NCBI RefSeq assembly: GCF_002873135.1
Contig: NZ_MCVI01000014.1
Span: 98,657-162,656, forward strand
DNA: 64,000 nucleotides
Source: Shewanella sp. 10N.286.48.A6
GTDB lineage: Bacteria > Pseudomonadota > Gammaproteobacteria > Enterobacterales > Shewanellaceae
Direction of reading: 5' to 3'
Below the pieces are notes generated by a model. It saw nothing but the letters and a program-made list of their open reading frames with translations. It had not been told where the DNA came from and searched no databases. Shown here piece by piece: positions 1 to 9,223 of the stretch (the first letter of the stretch is position 1; the number at the start of each line of letters is the position of its first letter). A program made the position numbers and the translations under genes.

Positions 1-25
1 GATTTAGTCACTTAGATTTAATAAG

Positions 26-916
26 TTAACTTGGGTCAACCACGATATGTTCAAGTTCTATGGCGCACACCGCTTGCAAGGTATCCATAGACGCATTGAC
101 TAAGCTTATCTTGCCCTTTGATGACTCAATGAGCACAACGCGGTTGATATCACTGTATTCACGGTTATGGCGAATTAAATTAGATAGCGCCATTTGCAAT
201 GGCATCATAGATGGGTTGAATGCCGCATTTTCAGCATAACGTCCACAATAGGTTTTGCCGTCTTTGGTTTCTAGTACCACAGCAGCATAATTATTGGTAT
301 AAGGCGCATAGCTTAGGCCTGCTTGATCTATGGCTTCAATTATCATGGGATCATCAGAGTTTAAACTAAACTCAATGTTACTTTTTGATAATAAAGGTTT
401 TGTCACCTGCAAATCAGCAGGGCCAAAGGCATAGGGTAAATAATGACTAAGTAACTGTGATTGCTGACCTGGCAAGTGAATTTTAATACCAATGCCGTCG
501 ACCAATTCATTGATAAACTGACGACAATGACCGCAAGGGGTAAAGTTGACAACAATATCAATAATTTTTTGCTCGCCATTGAGCCATGCATGGCTTATCG
601 CGCTTTGTTCGGCATGGACGGTATGAAATAGAGCTTCAGAAGCTAATTCAAAATTGGCTCCCATATAGATATCACCACTTTCACCCTTAGCGATTGCGCC
701 GACATAAAATTCACTAATACTTGGCTTGGCGAGGGCGGCAGCAATTGGCAACAAGCTCAGTAGTAATTGCTCTTCATCTATTTGCGATGCTGTGACGAGC
801 TGAGCTAATTGGCTTGCATCAATATGGCCACAAAAATCGTCATTAAGTAATGGTATTAATGCGCTTGCCAGTGGCTTGGGTAGTTGGGTGATGCTATCAA
901 TAAAGCGATTTTGCAT
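26..916 (-). CDS. cdd: Cytidine deaminase
   Basis: This enzyme deaminates cytidine and deoxycytidine to uridine and deoxyuridine in cytosolic pyrimidine salvage. The 296-residue length and two-domain layout match the dimeric E. coli-type enzyme. The zinc site is visible: the HAE motif about residues 101-103 (His ligand, catalytic Glu) and the PCGHC motif about 127-131 with the two Cys ligands. The C-terminal half is the degenerate second deaminase domain. I chose the ATG at 916 because an AAAGGA ribosome site lies about 8 bp upstream; a TTG two codons earlier is too close to it. It follows sbcB by about 40 bp on the same strand, so the two are probably cotranscribed. Confidence 0.96.
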   Translation of the reverse strand: MQNRFIDSITQLPKPLASALIPLLNDDFCGHIDASQLAQLVTASQIDEEQLLLSLLPIAAALAKPSISEFYVGAIAKGESGDIYMGANFELASEALFHTVHAEQSAISHAWLNGEQKIIDIVVNFTPCGHCRQFINELVDGIGIKIHLPGQQSQLLSHYLPYAFGPADLQVTKPLLSKSNIEFSLNSDDPMIIEAIDQAGLSYAPYTNNYAAVVLETKDGKTYCGRYAENAAFNPSMMPLQMALSNLIRHNREYSDINRVVLIESSKGKISLVNASMDTLQAVCAIELEHIVVDPS

Positions 917-958
917 GACCAATTCCTTTATAAAATGATTAATGACTAAAAGCTTGCG

Positions 959-2371
959 TTATAAGGCTTGTAAATACATACACAGTGCTTTTAGTAATTT
1001 CTGCTTATGTTCATTGTCGCTGGTTTCTTCCAACAAGTTTTCGAGATTAATCACATAATCGGCATCTGATAAACGTTGTTGGCAAAACTCTCGCCATCTT
1101 AATGACTCATCGTGGCTTAATGTTTCTGGGTAATTACGGCCACGATAGCGAAATAGCATCTGCTCAATGCGGGGATCGTCAAATTCTAGATTAAGCGCGG
1201 CTAAGTTTTCGGCTTTGGTATTACGGATCATTTCCATTTTGGCTTTATCGGCGCGGCTAAAAAAACCGCCGCTATAAAGCATTAAATCAGGATCTGTCGC
1301 TGCAGGGTGATTATTCGCCTCGAATACCGCCTGCATTTTTTCTCGTAGCTCAGGGTGCTGTTTGAACAGTTTGTATTGCTGACGGGCAAAGTCCATATCA
1401 AATTGGTGCCTTGCTGCCACTTCTTCAGTGAGTAACTTAGGCGTACCAATAAATGGACATTTATTGACGTGGATTTGCTTTAACGGGATCGGTAATTCAT
1501 CTGGGGCTAAATCGGCACGTGAGGTATACATGCGCTCGACGATATCTTCTACCGATAAGTCGATCAGTGGGCTAATATCCATTGCCAAATTAATACAAAT
1601 CATGGCGTTTTTATTGGATGGATGCGGCGCAACAGGCGCGATTAAAGTGACACATCCTTTAGCTGCACTGATTTTAGAACTCACATGTACCAAAGGCTGC
1701 ATAAAGTCGCCTTGGATTAATTCGGCAACTTTATTTTTATTACGAAGGTTAAAGTAATAATCATATAACTTAGGTTGTTTCTCTTTGATGAGTTTTGCAA
1801 TGGCAATGGTGGCGTAAACATCACTCATGGCATCATGGGCTTGTTCATGACTTAAGCCATTAGCTTGGGTTAACTGTTCTAATTTAAAGCTTGGCGAGCC
1901 ATCTTCTTTTAATGGCCAGTTGATGCCTTCTGGTCTAAAGGCATAACAGGCTCTGACTAAATCAATGATATCCCAGCGAGTGTTGCCGTTTTGCCATTCA
2001 CGGGCATAAGGGTCAATGAAATTACGGTAAAAACCATAACGGCTAACTTCATCATCAAATCTTAGTGAGTTGTAGCCAACGACACAGGTATTGGGCTGGC
2101 TGAAAATGGTATTAATGCGCCCCATAAACTCTGATTCAACCATGCCTTTTAAATTGGCTAATTGCGGCGTGATCCCTGTAACAAGTATTGCTTCAGGTTT
2201 AGGAAGATAATCAGTTGCTTGCTTACAATAAAAGTTTTCAGGCTCACCAATGATGTTTAAATCATAATCAGTACGGATGCCTGCAAACTGAGAAGGGCGA
2301 TCTTTTGCTGGGCTTACCCCGAAGGTTTCGTAATCGTGCCAGAAAAGAGTAGGTTGTAAAGCGCTTGCCAT
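959..2371 (-). CDS. sbcB: Exodeoxyribonuclease I
   Basis: ExoI degrades single-stranded DNA 3' to 5' and acts in recombination, mismatch repair and replication restart. The 470-residue protein is the usual length. The N-terminus carries the DEDDh exonuclease I motif DYETFG, with the metal-binding Asp13 and Glu15. Further on are the ExoII region (GYNSLRFDDEVSR) and the ExoIII region with the catalytic HDAMSDVYAT stretch. The C-terminal half is the SH3-like and helical extension specific to ExoI. It is the first gene of a likely sbcB-cdd unit transcribed leftward; the 283 bp upstream separates it from a divergent gene. Confidence 0.96.
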   Translation of the reverse strand: MASALQPTLFWHDYETFGVSPAKDRPSQFAGIRTDYDLNIIGEPENFYCKQATDYLPKPEAILVTGITPQLANLKGMVESEFMGRINTIFSQPNTCVVGYNSLRFDDEVSRYGFYRNFIDPYAREWQNGNTRWDIIDLVRACYAFRPEGINWPLKEDGSPSFKLEQLTQANGLSHEQAHDAMSDVYATIAIAKLIKEKQPKLYDYYFNLRNKNKVAELIQGDFMQPLVHVSSKISAAKGCVTLIAPVAPHPSNKNAMICINLAMDISPLIDLSVEDIVERMYTSRADLAPDELPIPLKQIHVNKCPFIGTPKLLTEEVAARHQFDMDFARQQYKLFKQHPELREKMQAVFEANNHPAATDPDLMLYSGGFFSRADKAKMEMIRNTKAENLAALNLEFDDPRIEQMLFRYRGRNYPETLSHDESLRWREFCQQRLSDADYVINLENLLEETSDNEHKQKLLKALCMYLQAL

Positions 2372-2654
2372 AATTAACTATTGTCCTATAACTCATGTTT
2401 TGCCATCTTAGCACTGTTAATTACGAATGTTTACCTGTGGTAACTTGTTTGGCTGGATTTTAACTCTAGCATCGAGCATTTTTGCTGGTTTAAGGGACGT
2501 TTGAGCAAATTATTCAACCTTGTTGATGGTATGAAAACCGCTTTGTCATTAAAGCTGAATTATGTAAAAAGCACTTAATTTTATAGGCTTAAGTATTAAT
2601 TGGTGACGCAAATCATTTTGCTGGTTACAATTTAAAAAAATCAGAGGTAAGTAC

Positions 2655-3494
2655 ATGTATAACCATTTATTAAGTCAGCCCGTTAAATATGAAGTGGATC
2701 AGCATCAGACTTTACATCTTAGCCTACCTGATGAAGTAAGTGATTTTGCGATATTACCGGCATTGAGCCAGCCTATTGCTGAGGTCATAGTAAAAGAGCT
2801 GAAGTTTAATAATGCGAATGTGCTGCAAGGTGCGACTATCATTTTAACTTGTCAGCCACTTTTTAAGGTGTCTGTTCAAGAGCAAGTCAATACGATTGTA
2901 GATAATGATCACAATCTCATTAGCCAGCTAAAACGTGGCGTAGGCCAAGGCTTTCGTTTGTATACTCGCTCAGGTGTCGCACCGAAAAAATCCGCGACCA
3001 TGTTAAGGCAGGGAACCACATTAGTCTTTTCATTTGCTGAAGCTCTACAAATTAAGGTAAAAGGGCAGCTTGGTGATGCCATTAAACTTGAAGATGATTT
3101 TAGACTTAATCAAGAACCTAAAGCATTAATGCATGCAAGGGCGATATTAGCCCGCAGCTTTAACTATGAAGACGCGCCGGCAACCATTGCGATAAATATG
3201 AGTGAGATCGAACAAGTGCGAGCTGAAATAACCGCTTATTTGTCATCAGAGCATAATAAGGTTAACGCAGTGATTGCCGCTCAGCTGATAAAGTTAGATA
3301 ATCTACTCAGTCATAAACACCGCTGGTTACTCAGAACTTATAGTCAATCGCAGCAGCGCACTAATTTTGCTACTGCAGCCAATGAGTTATCAAAAAATGT
3401 TGAAGATCTTCAGCGTAAACTTGAATGCTTTAGCTTGCTTGCTCCGGCGGATGTTAGCCAAATGGTTGATAAATTAACTGAAGAACATGAGTAG
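2655..3494 (+). CDS. Uncharacterised 279-aa protein
   Basis: I do not recognise this family. The protein has no signal peptide, membrane segment or Cys-rich motif and looks cytosolic. The N-terminal 150 residues are mixed beta/alpha with hydrophobic strands. The C-terminal third, about 170-279, is strongly helical and charged, ending in a probable coiled-coil stretch (NELSKNVEDLQRKLE). An AGAGG ribosome site sits 8 bp before the ATG, and codon use resembles the neighbours, so the gene is real. It is monocistronic, divergent from sbcB and followed by a short 15-bp tandem repeat. No function can be assigned from the sequence alone. Confidence 0.8.
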   Translation: MYNHLLSQPVKYEVDQHQTLHLSLPDEVSDFAILPALSQPIAEVIVKELKFNNANVLQGATIILTCQPLFKVSVQEQVNTIVDNDHNLISQLKRGVGQGFRLYTRSGVAPKKSATMLRQGTTLVFSFAEALQIKVKGQLGDAIKLEDDFRLNQEPKALMHARAILARSFNYEDAPATIAINMSEIEQVRAEITAYLSSEHNKVNAVIAAQLIKLDNLLSHKHRWLLRTYSQSQQRTNFATAANELSKNVEDLQRKLECFSLLAPADVSQMVDKLTEEHE

Positions 3495-3528
3495 TTATTT
3501 GCTACAGCGGATCAATCGACACTATTTG

Positions 3529-3570
3529 TAAGTAACTGCATTGTAAGTAACTGCATTATAAGTAACCGAG
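3529..3570. repeat. 15-bp tandem repeat, about 2.8 copies
   Basis: Two near-identical copies of TAAGTAACTGCATTG/A and a partial third (TAAGTAACCGAG) lie head to tail just after the stop codon of the preceding gene. No function is evident; it looks like replication slippage in a 3' untranslated region. Confidence 0.8.
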
Positions 3571-3692
3571 ACTATTTTTGAGTTTTCGGTGCTATTTATA
3601 TTAGTTGTAGTCTTAACTAATCTCTAAATATAACTTAAATCACAAGCTAGAATTCAACTTAATCACCTTTTTCATTTCTATAGAGTTATGTC

Positions 3693-4562
3693 ATGCAATA
3701 TATTTGTCCAATCTGCCAAACAGAGTTATCACTGCACCAAAAATCATGGCATTGTCAAAATCGTCATCAATTTGATTGCGCTAAAGAGGGCTATGTGAAC
3801 CTGCTTCCAGTGCAGAAGAAAAACTCCAAAGACCCCGGTGATAATAAAGACATGATGCTAGCGCGCCGAGAATTTCTGAACCAAGGCTATTATGAAAAGC
3901 TCAGTGAGAAAGTGAATCAGCTCGCGGTTAAGTATGCTGCTAATGCACAATGCGTGCTTGATATCGGTTGTGGTGAGGGGTATTACAGTAACAGGCTTCA
4001 TAGCGCTTTAAATGAAAATAGCGCCTTAAATGCAAGCAATAATTCGCTTGATACCGCCCCAAAAGCCAATGTTGAACAAACATGTCACTTACAAGGGTTA
4101 GATATCTCAAAGTCTGCGATACGTTACGCCTCTAAACGTTATCCACAAATGGACTTTTGTGTTGCTAGCGCTTATGAGATGCCGTTTTCAGCGTCAGCGT
4201 TTGATTTGGCTATTCGTATTTATGCACCGTCAAAAGTAGAAGAGTTGCAACGGGTACTTAAAAAAGGGGCTATTTTAATTACCGTAGCACCTGGGCCAAT
4301 GCACCATTTTGCAATGAAAAAAATTATTTACAGTGAGCCCAAACCCCATGATGAAGCCAAAGCGCAGATTGAGGGCTTTAGCTGCTTACATCAGGAGCGA
4401 TTACAGTATCGGCTTGAGTTATCTAAAGTCGTTGATATTGAAAACTTTTTGAATATGACTCCCTATGCATGGAAATTAACAGCTGAGCAAAAGGCTGAAA
4501 TTTCAAATCAAGGGCTTAGCTGCGAGTTAGACTTTAGTATCGAAATTCACATCCGTAATTGA
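3693..4562 (+). CDS. rlmA: 23S rRNA (guanine-N1)-methyltransferase RlmA
   Basis: RlmA methylates N1 of G745 in helix 35 of 23S rRNA using SAM. The N-terminal zinc ribbon is clear: Cys5, Cys8, Cys21 and His25, followed by the family block KEGYVNLL. The Rossmann SAM site VLDIGCGEGYYS is at about residues 88-99, and the acidic DISKSAIRYAS segment follows. Residues about 106-133 form a polar Asn/Ser/Ala-rich loop that looks like an insertion relative to the E. coli protein, which would make this copy (289 residues) somewhat longer. The gene stands alone between two plus-strand genes. Confidence 0.92.
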   Translation: MQYICPICQTELSLHQKSWHCQNRHQFDCAKEGYVNLLPVQKKNSKDPGDNKDMMLARREFLNQGYYEKLSEKVNQLAVKYAANAQCVLDIGCGEGYYSNRLHSALNENSALNASNNSLDTAPKANVEQTCHLQGLDISKSAIRYASKRYPQMDFCVASAYEMPFSASAFDLAIRIYAPSKVEELQRVLKKGAILITVAPGPMHHFAMKKIIYSEPKPHDEAKAQIEGFSCLHQERLQYRLELSKVVDIENFLNMTPYAWKLTAEQKAEISNQGLSCELDFSIEIHIRN

Positions 4563-4680
4563 TTTGTCATATAGAACTGGTATTTTACTATTTGAATCTG
4601 ATATTTAGTTGTGAATTTTGTTAGTCCGAGCACTGAATATTGTTGTTGTAGCATCTATATCAAATTATATAGCGATTTAG

Positions 4681-4708
4681 TTGACATACCCGCAAAAAGG
4701 TTCATAAT
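4681..4708 (+). promoter_or_regulatory. Sigma70 promoter of the cold-shock gene
   Basis: A consensus -35 TTGACA (4681-4686) and a -10 CATAAT (4703-4708) are separated by 16 bp. Transcription would start near 4715, giving a leader of about 127 nt before the cold-shock ATG. Confidence 0.75.
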
Positions 4709-4714
4709 CTATCG

Positions 4715-4841
4715 GGCTTGAAGGTTGGGCTTAGTTTATGTGTTTCAATACGACCAGTTTCGTCCTGTGAACATAAGTAAAACCGGCATTTTCAGCTCTA
4801 CTGCCGTTAAGGCTTTAATTTATATATACAGGATTTATATC
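4715..4841 (+). promoter_or_regulatory. Long 5' untranslated leader of the cold-shock mRNA
   Basis: About 127 nt separate the predicted transcript start from the ATG at 4842. Long structured leaders that refold at low temperature are known for cspA-type genes. I do not see an exact E. coli cold box, so thermoregulation here is inference from family and leader length. The ribosome site is AGGA at 4830-4833. Confidence 0.5.
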
Positions 4842-5048
4842 ATGTCTCAAGTTACTGGTGTTGTTAAGTGGTTCAACTCTGATAAAGGTTTCGGATTTAT
4901 CGAGCAAGAGTCTGGTCCAGACGTATTCGTTCACTTCCGTGCTATCAACTCAGACGGTTTCAAAACTCTTGACGAAGGTCAAAAAGTACAGTTCACTGTT
5001 ACTCAAGGACAAAAAGGTCCTCAAGCTGAGAACGTTACTGTAGTTTAA
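4842..5048 (+). CDS. Cold-shock protein, CspA family
   Basis: This is a 68-residue single cold-shock domain protein that binds single-stranded RNA/DNA and acts as an RNA chaperone. RNP1 (KGFGFI, residues 15-20) and RNP2 (VFVHF, 28-32) are intact. The reading frame is open further upstream, but the family N-terminus ([11 protein letters not shown]) and an AGGA ribosome site fix the start at 4842. Codon use is strongly biased toward optimal codons (CGT, GGT, AAC, CTG-poor), typical of a highly expressed gene. It is monocistronic, with a good promoter, a long leader and a strong terminator. CspA, CspD-like or CspE-like identity cannot be settled here. Confidence 0.95.
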   Translation: MSQVTGVVKWFNSDKGFGFIEQESGPDVFVHFRAINSDGFKTLDEGQKVQFTVTQGQKGPQAENVTVV

Positions 5049-5076
5049 TTATTTCTAGCTTCGGCTAGTATAATTA
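5046..5076 (+). other. Stem-loop with TTCG tetraloop after the cold-shock stop codon
   Basis: TAATTAT (5046-5052) pairs with ATAATTA (5070-5076), enclosing CTAGC/GCTAG around a TTCG tetraloop. It starts at the stop codon itself and precedes the terminator, so it may stabilise the mRNA 3' end. Confidence 0.6.
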
Positions 5077-5082
5077 ATAAAG

Positions 5083-5110
5083 CTGTAGTCTTTGACTACA
5101 GTTTTTTTTT
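5083..5110 (+). terminator. Rho-independent terminator of the cold-shock gene
   Basis: CTGTAGTC (5083-5090) and GACTACAG (5094-5101) form an 8-bp perfect stem with a 3-nt loop, followed by a run of nine T. Confidence 0.92.
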
Positions 5111-5652
5111 GCTTTTTTTAACTATCCTTTGTTTAAATACCTTTATTTCAATAACTTAGGTTGATAAGTTGTTTTAACCCTTGTTGTTGCAGTATGCTCT
5201 GCTAGTTTAGATGTTGATTTGGTGACTCTCTCTTTAGTTGCATTCCATCAGCTTAGAAGCATCAATCCACTCCATTTTTTGCCTCGCTTTTATCTGCATC
5301 TGAAATACTTTTACTATTTATTTACTGTGATTGCTATTTCGTTACTGCCGATTTCTTAGTGTTTTCCCAGTCTGTTTCTCACTCTATTTTCGTTATTTGA
5401 ACCTTGGATTTTGGGCGTTATAGCCACCTATGGAATTTACAATTTGCTGATTTGTCCTAGTCAGCCAGTTTCAGCTGTATGTTTTCTTATGTTGATTTGA
5501 TTTAGCTAATTGCAAAATGTATACGCTTCTATCAGGTTTACTAAGCAGATAAAGTCATCGTTCAATGTTGTTTTTACAGTTAAAAAATCGACATTTTTAT
5601 TTTGGGAGCAAGTGCAGATTAAGAGCGATTTGAAATTATTGAGGGTGCTAGG
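5111..5652. other. Gene-poor convergent region
   Basis: No convincing coding region is seen between the cold-shock terminator and the CRP-like palindrome. A 61-codon frame at 5510-5695 begins with TTG, lacks a ribosome site and resembles nothing known. The stretch is T-rich on the plus strand. Confidence 0.5.
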
Positions 5653-5668
5653 TGTGACGGGGGTCACG
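5653..5668. promoter_or_regulatory. CRP-like palindrome
   Basis: TGTGA-N6-TCACG matches the CRP consensus TGTGA-N6-TCACA at nine of ten fixed positions. It lies between convergent genes, so no obvious target promoter is next to it; an unannotated small RNA is one possibility. Chance occurrence is not excluded. Confidence 0.35.
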
Positions 5669-5694
5669 TTTTTGTTAATTGCTTTTAAAAATTA

Positions 5695-5719
5695 AAACCC
5701 AGCAATAATTGCTGGGTTT
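5695..5719 (-). terminator. Bidirectional terminator after the ABC exporter operon
   Basis: AAACCCAGCAA (5695-5705) pairs with TTGCTGGGTTT (5709-5719) around a TAA loop. The minus-strand copy is followed by a T-rich tail, fitting termination of the leftward ABC operon. Confidence 0.85.
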
Positions 5720-5745
5720 GTTAGATTTAATCAACTTAATGCTGC

Positions 5746-6648
5746 TTAATTTGAAAACAGTGTTTCTTCTAAGCTTCGTCCTTTCATCATTGCTTTATAT
5801 TGCCATCCTTGCTCGGTAAATAATGTTAGTAATGACAACTCTAAGCTAAAGCTTACATCTATACGGTGCTCAATAATTATTTGCTCATCGTTGTTAATTT
5901 TCACATTGAGGATATTAGGCAGTAAACGCACCTTATCACTTAGTGCACTAATGTCTGCTTGCTGCATCGTCAAGGTTAAAAAGGCGGTTTCAGCATCAGC
6001 TTTCATTGACACCGATTGTTGTAGCTGACCGTTCTCTAAATAGACAACTTGATCGCACAGTTTTTCAAGCTCTTCTAAATTATGGGAGCTAATAACAAAA
6101 GTCGTTTCTACTGATAAGTCTTTTACTATTTGACGGATTTTTTTTGCGTTAACAGGATCAAGCCCTGCAGTGGGTTCATCAAGTAACACCAGTTTAGGCG
6201 AACCTATCAGCGCTTGAGCGATCGAAACTCGTTTACTCATTCCATGACTGAGGCTTTTAGGTAACATTTGCGCTGAGCTAGTTAAGTCAACTAATTCAAG
6301 CACTCTAAGTGCTTCTTGCTTAGCTTTCTTACCTGACATACCTTGTAATTTACCAAAAAAAGTAAGTTGCGACACTATACTAAAGTTGGGGTCTAACGCG
6401 GCGTCTTGTGGTAAAGCTGAGACAATATTTTGTAATTTAGCACTGCCTGGCTTTTCCCCAAAAATGCTTATTTCACCATTACTGGGATGAATAAAACCAC
6501 AAAGTAAGCTAAAAAGGGTAGTTTTGCCGGCGCCATTAGGGCCTACAAGCGCGATAGGCGCACCAGCATCAAGTGACAGATTGATATTAGATAGCGCCAC
6601 TTTATTGCCATATTGCTTAGAAATATTAGTACAGGTAATTAACTTCAT
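5746..6648 (-). CDS. ABC transporter ATP-binding protein
   Basis: This is the nucleotide-binding subunit of an ABC-2-type exporter on the cytoplasmic face of the inner membrane. Visible motifs are Walker A GPNGAGKTT (36-44), the signature SHGMSKR (about 134-140, a common variant in this exporter class), Walker B LVLLDEP (153-159) and the H-loop His189. The last 90 residues are a small extra domain frequent in ABC-2 ATPases. Its start overlaps the stop of the upstream permease by 4 bp (ATGA), so the two are translationally coupled. The substrate cannot be told from the sequence. Confidence 0.9.
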   Translation of the reverse strand: MKLITCTNISKQYGNKVALSNINLSLDAGAPIALVGPNGAGKTTLFSLLCGFIHPSNGEISIFGEKPGSAKLQNIVSALPQDAALDPNFSIVSQLTFFGKLQGMSGKKAKQEALRVLELVDLTSSAQMLPKSLSHGMSKRVSIAQALIGSPKLVLLDEPTAGLDPVNAKKIRQIVKDLSVETTFVISSHNLEELEKLCDQVVYLENGQLQQSVSMKADAETAFLTLTMQQADISALSDKVRLLPNILNVKINNDEQIIIEHRIDVSFSLELSLLTLFTEQGWQYKAMMKGRSLEETLFSN

Positions 6649-7478
6649 AGTGCACTCCTTTGCATGTAAATTCGGCCAAGTGCAAGGATAACTATGGCTT
6701 GAATGATTGGGATCGGGGCGTAAATAAGCGAGCCAAGACCCTGAGTATTAATCATTAAAGATAACTGTGAACCCGGCAATACCCAGCTAATGAACGAAAC
6801 TGCAGGTAGCTGACTATTAATAATGGCTATGACGATACCGCTGAGTGCCCAAAGGATTACCGCATAAATGCTGGCCATTCTGGCAGAGTTGGCGTACCAA
6901 GATAACACTGCCATCACTGCGGTATAGGGTAAAAGGACGATAGTGATACTCAAGAATACCGCAAAGCCGCTAATTACTGCATCGCCAAGTAAACTGGCAT
7001 CACGACTTATTACCATCACAAGAGTGGCGATAATGGTCAGTAGTAATAGGCTTGATTGAATAAGCATTTGCCCTAAAAAACGGCCAAAGAAAATACTGTC
7101 TCTACTGACTCTGAGACTTAAAAATCGGAATGATCCTCTTTGTTTATCAGAACTAAATTGATCTGCAGTAATGAAAATACTGAAAAAAGGAAACAGATAT
7201 AAAGCAATACACCAAAACACTGCAAATTCAGCCACAGACCAATTAAATAATTGATCTAAGGTGCCAGGGCCGTATAGACCTTGGACCAAGTCTTTGGTTG
7301 CGGGTTCGAGTAGGTAGCTAGAGGCACTATTAACTGGGTATAAAAGGATAATCGCCCAGATCAATGAAAAGGCGATTAATGCTGCAATGCCTTTGGTATT
7401 GGTAAAACGTTTACTGACCTCATAGGAGGCAATGAGCCATAATTGGCGTATTGCTGAAGGTCTTTGAGTTGAATCCAT
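6645..7478 (-). CDS. ABC-2-type transporter permease
   Basis: This is the membrane partner of the ATPase encoded just downstream. The 277-residue protein has about six hydrophobic segments, beginning near residue 30 (GIAALIAFSLIWAIILLYPV) and ending near the C-terminus. Between segments one and two lies a polar loop of about 40 residues, as in ABC-2 permeases. The 4-bp overlap with the ATPase gene indicates a two-gene operon. No accessory gene that would reveal the exported substrate is adjacent. Confidence 0.85.
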   Translation of the reverse strand: MDSTQRPSAIRQLWLIASYEVSKRFTNTKGIAALIAFSLIWAIILLYPVNSASSYLLEPATKDLVQGLYGPGTLDQLFNWSVAEFAVFWCIALYLFPFFSIFITADQFSSDKQRGSFRFLSLRVSRDSIFFGRFLGQMLIQSSLLLLTIIATLVMVISRDASLLGDAVISGFAVFLSITIVLLPYTAVMAVLSWYANSARMASIYAVILWALSGIVIAIINSQLPAVSFISWVLPGSQLSLMINTQGLGSLIYAPIPIIQAIVILALGRIYMQRSAL

Positions 7479-7648
7479 TTAGTATCAATCCTTGCAAATA
7501 CAATAATATTTTAGTCATCATACTTTATCGCTACTATTTATCAGATTAATTTTTGTTAAATTACCGGCAAGCTGTGCTCAACAGTGTTGTTTGCTGAGCA
7601 CGCAGTATAAAAAGTGGCTTGAGTGTAGATGCTTATTTATTAACAGTG

Positions 7649-8311
7649 TTAGTTTAATAATTGCTCGAGTTCTTGAAGGCGCTGAGTTAACTCACTGACT
7701 TGGGTTTCAAGTTGCTCCACTCTAGCGGCTAAGGCTTGTTTATCTGCTGCTGATGATGGCGTGCTTGCAACACTGGCATCGATTGATGTTGTGCCTTGTT
7801 CAAGGTATTGCTTATCAGAAAATAATTGTGCGTAACGATTATCACGACGGCCAGCTTCGCGGGGCAATTGGACGATTAACGGCTCTTCACGGCTGGCTAG
7901 CGCTTGTAATGTGGATTCGACTTGCTGAGGCGTTTCAAAAGCATGTAGTCGATTACAGCGGGTTTTGAGCTCACCGGGCGTTTGTGGCCCACGTAGCAGC
8001 ATCACAATTATCACTGCAAGTTGATCACTACTAAGCTGTAAGTCACTGAACTCGGTATTACAAAAACGATGCTTGTATTTTACCACTCGACTGCCAAAAC
8101 CTGACTGCTCACTGATAAGTCGCTTCTTCGCTAAATCATCAATAATGGTTTGTACTTCAGTCTCGCTTAATGCCATGACGGGTTCACGACTACTTTTTTG
8201 GTTACAGGCAAGGGTAATTGAATTGATTGAAAGCGGGTATTGCTCAGGGGTAGTAATTTCTTTTTCTAATAAACAGCCAATAATGCGGGCTTCCAGATTG
8301 CTAAGTTCCAT
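7649..8311 (-). CDS. yceH: YceH family protein (DUF480)
   Basis: The protein belongs to the conserved YceH/DUF480 family, made of two winged-helix domains, of unresolved function. The N-terminal block ([23 protein letters not shown]) and the later [15 protein letters not shown] segment are family hallmarks. The C-terminal 35 residues form a predicted coiled coil ([20 protein letters not shown]). Length, 220 residues, is normal. It lies downstream of the CvfB-like gene on the same strand, but a strong hairpin terminator separates them, so it probably has its own promoter. Confidence 0.9.
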   Translation of the reverse strand: MELSNLEARIIGCLLEKEITTPEQYPLSINSITLACNQKSSREPVMALSETEVQTIIDDLAKKRLISEQSGFGSRVVKYKHRFCNTEFSDLQLSSDQLAVIIVMLLRGPQTPGELKTRCNRLHAFETPQQVESTLQALASREEPLIVQLPREAGRRDNRYAQLFSDKQYLEQGTTSIDASVASTPSSAADKQALAARVEQLETQVSELTQRLQELEQLLN

Positions 8312-8326
8312 AAATTACTCCAAATA

Positions 8327-8363
8327 AAAAAGCATGGTTTGTTATAACAGAACCATGCTTTTT
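8327..8363 (-). terminator. Terminator after the CvfB-like gene
   Basis: AAAAAGCATGGTT (8327-8339) pairs with AACCATGCTTTTT (8351-8363) over an 11-nt loop. A/T runs on both sides make it able to work in either direction. Confidence 0.88.
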
Positions 8364-8389
8364 ATCAAATGATTTGGCTATTTAGGCTG

Positions 8390-9223
8390 CTATTTAAGTA
8401 ATCTAATGCCGTCAGCTTCAATGCGAATTTGTTTCGCTTTGAATAAACCGCCAATGCTGCGTTTGAAGGCTTTTTTGCTCATGGCGAGTTGCTCGTAAAT
8501 AATCGCTGAATCAGTTTTGTCATTTAATGGTAAAAAACCACCTGCGCGGTGCAGTTTATTAATAATGGTTTCAGCATTTTTATCAAAGCTTTGTTGGCTG
8601 TCTTTTTGTAAAATTAAATCCACTTTGCCATCTTCACGAACTAGCTTGATATAGCCTTTGATTGATTGACCAAAGCTTAGGCGTTGGAATACTTCATTTT
8701 GATAAAGCACGCCCCAATGGGCATTATTAATAATGGCTTTGAAACCTAAATCAGTGGTGCCACCAATGATTAAGTCAACTTCTTCACCCACTTGATATTC
8801 AGCAGGTGTCTTGTCTAAAAACTTATCGACTTTTGCTGATGCCATAATGCGTTCATCGGCTCTATTGGCATGAACATAAACTAGGTATGACTTACCTTCT
8901 TCAATGTGTCGATGCTGCTCACCAAAAGGCAGTAATAAATCTTTATCTAAGCCCCAATCTAAAAATGCGCCAAAAGGACCAGTAGCAATGGCCTCTAAAT
9001 AAGCAAATTCACCCACTTGTGCATAAGGTGTTTGGGTGGTCGCAATAACAATATCTTCAGAATCGAGATAAAGAAAAACATCTACCATATCGCCGACTTG
9101 ACAGCCTTTAGGGGCAAATTTATTGGGTAACAGCACTTGCCCAAGTTCTTCAGCATTTAGGTAAACGCCAAAATTAACTTGTTTAACGACCTCTAGGGAG
9201 TATTTCTTTCCGATCTGTATCAT
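8390..9223 (-). CDS. CvfB-like S1 RNA-binding protein
   Basis: This 277-residue protein resembles the CvfB/YitL family: several S1-like OB-fold repeats followed by a C-terminal winged helix. The first repeat is the opening 60 residues; the second is recognisable by GPFGAFLDWGLDKDLLLPF near residue 84; a third spans about 145-210. The winged helix is the final 65 residues (KTDSAIIYEQLAMSKKAFKRSIG). Family members bind RNA and affect gene expression; the exact role here is unknown. It is monocistronic with its own terminator. Confidence 0.85.
   Translation of the reverse strand: MIQIGKKYSLEVVKQVNFGVYLNAEELGQVLLPNKFAPKGCQVGDMVDVFLYLDSEDIVIATTQTPYAQVGEFAYLEAIATGPFGAFLDWGLDKDLLLPFGEQHRHIEEGKSYLVYVHANRADERIMASAKVDKFLDKTPAEYQVGEEVDLIIGGTTDLGFKAIINNAHWGVLYQNEVFQRLSFGQSIKGYIKLVREDGKVDLILQKDSQQSFDKNAETIINKLHRAGGFLPLNDKTDSAIIYEQLAMSKKAFKRSIGGLFKAKQIRIEADGIRLLK

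Noticed and set aside
4725..4841. N-terminal extension of the cold-shock protein
   Set aside because: The frame is open, but the family begins at MSQVTG, a ribosome site is at 4830 and the upstream residues are the leader of a known long-leader mRNA type.
5510..5695. A 61-codon frame in the convergent interval
   Set aside because: It starts with TTG, has no ribosome site and no recognisable pattern, and overlaps the terminator hairpin region.
6220..6260. The non-canonical ABC signature SHGMSKR as a sign of inactivity
   Set aside because: Such variants (SHGM, SKGM) are common in ABC-2 exporter ATPases; Walker A, Walker B and the H-loop are intact.
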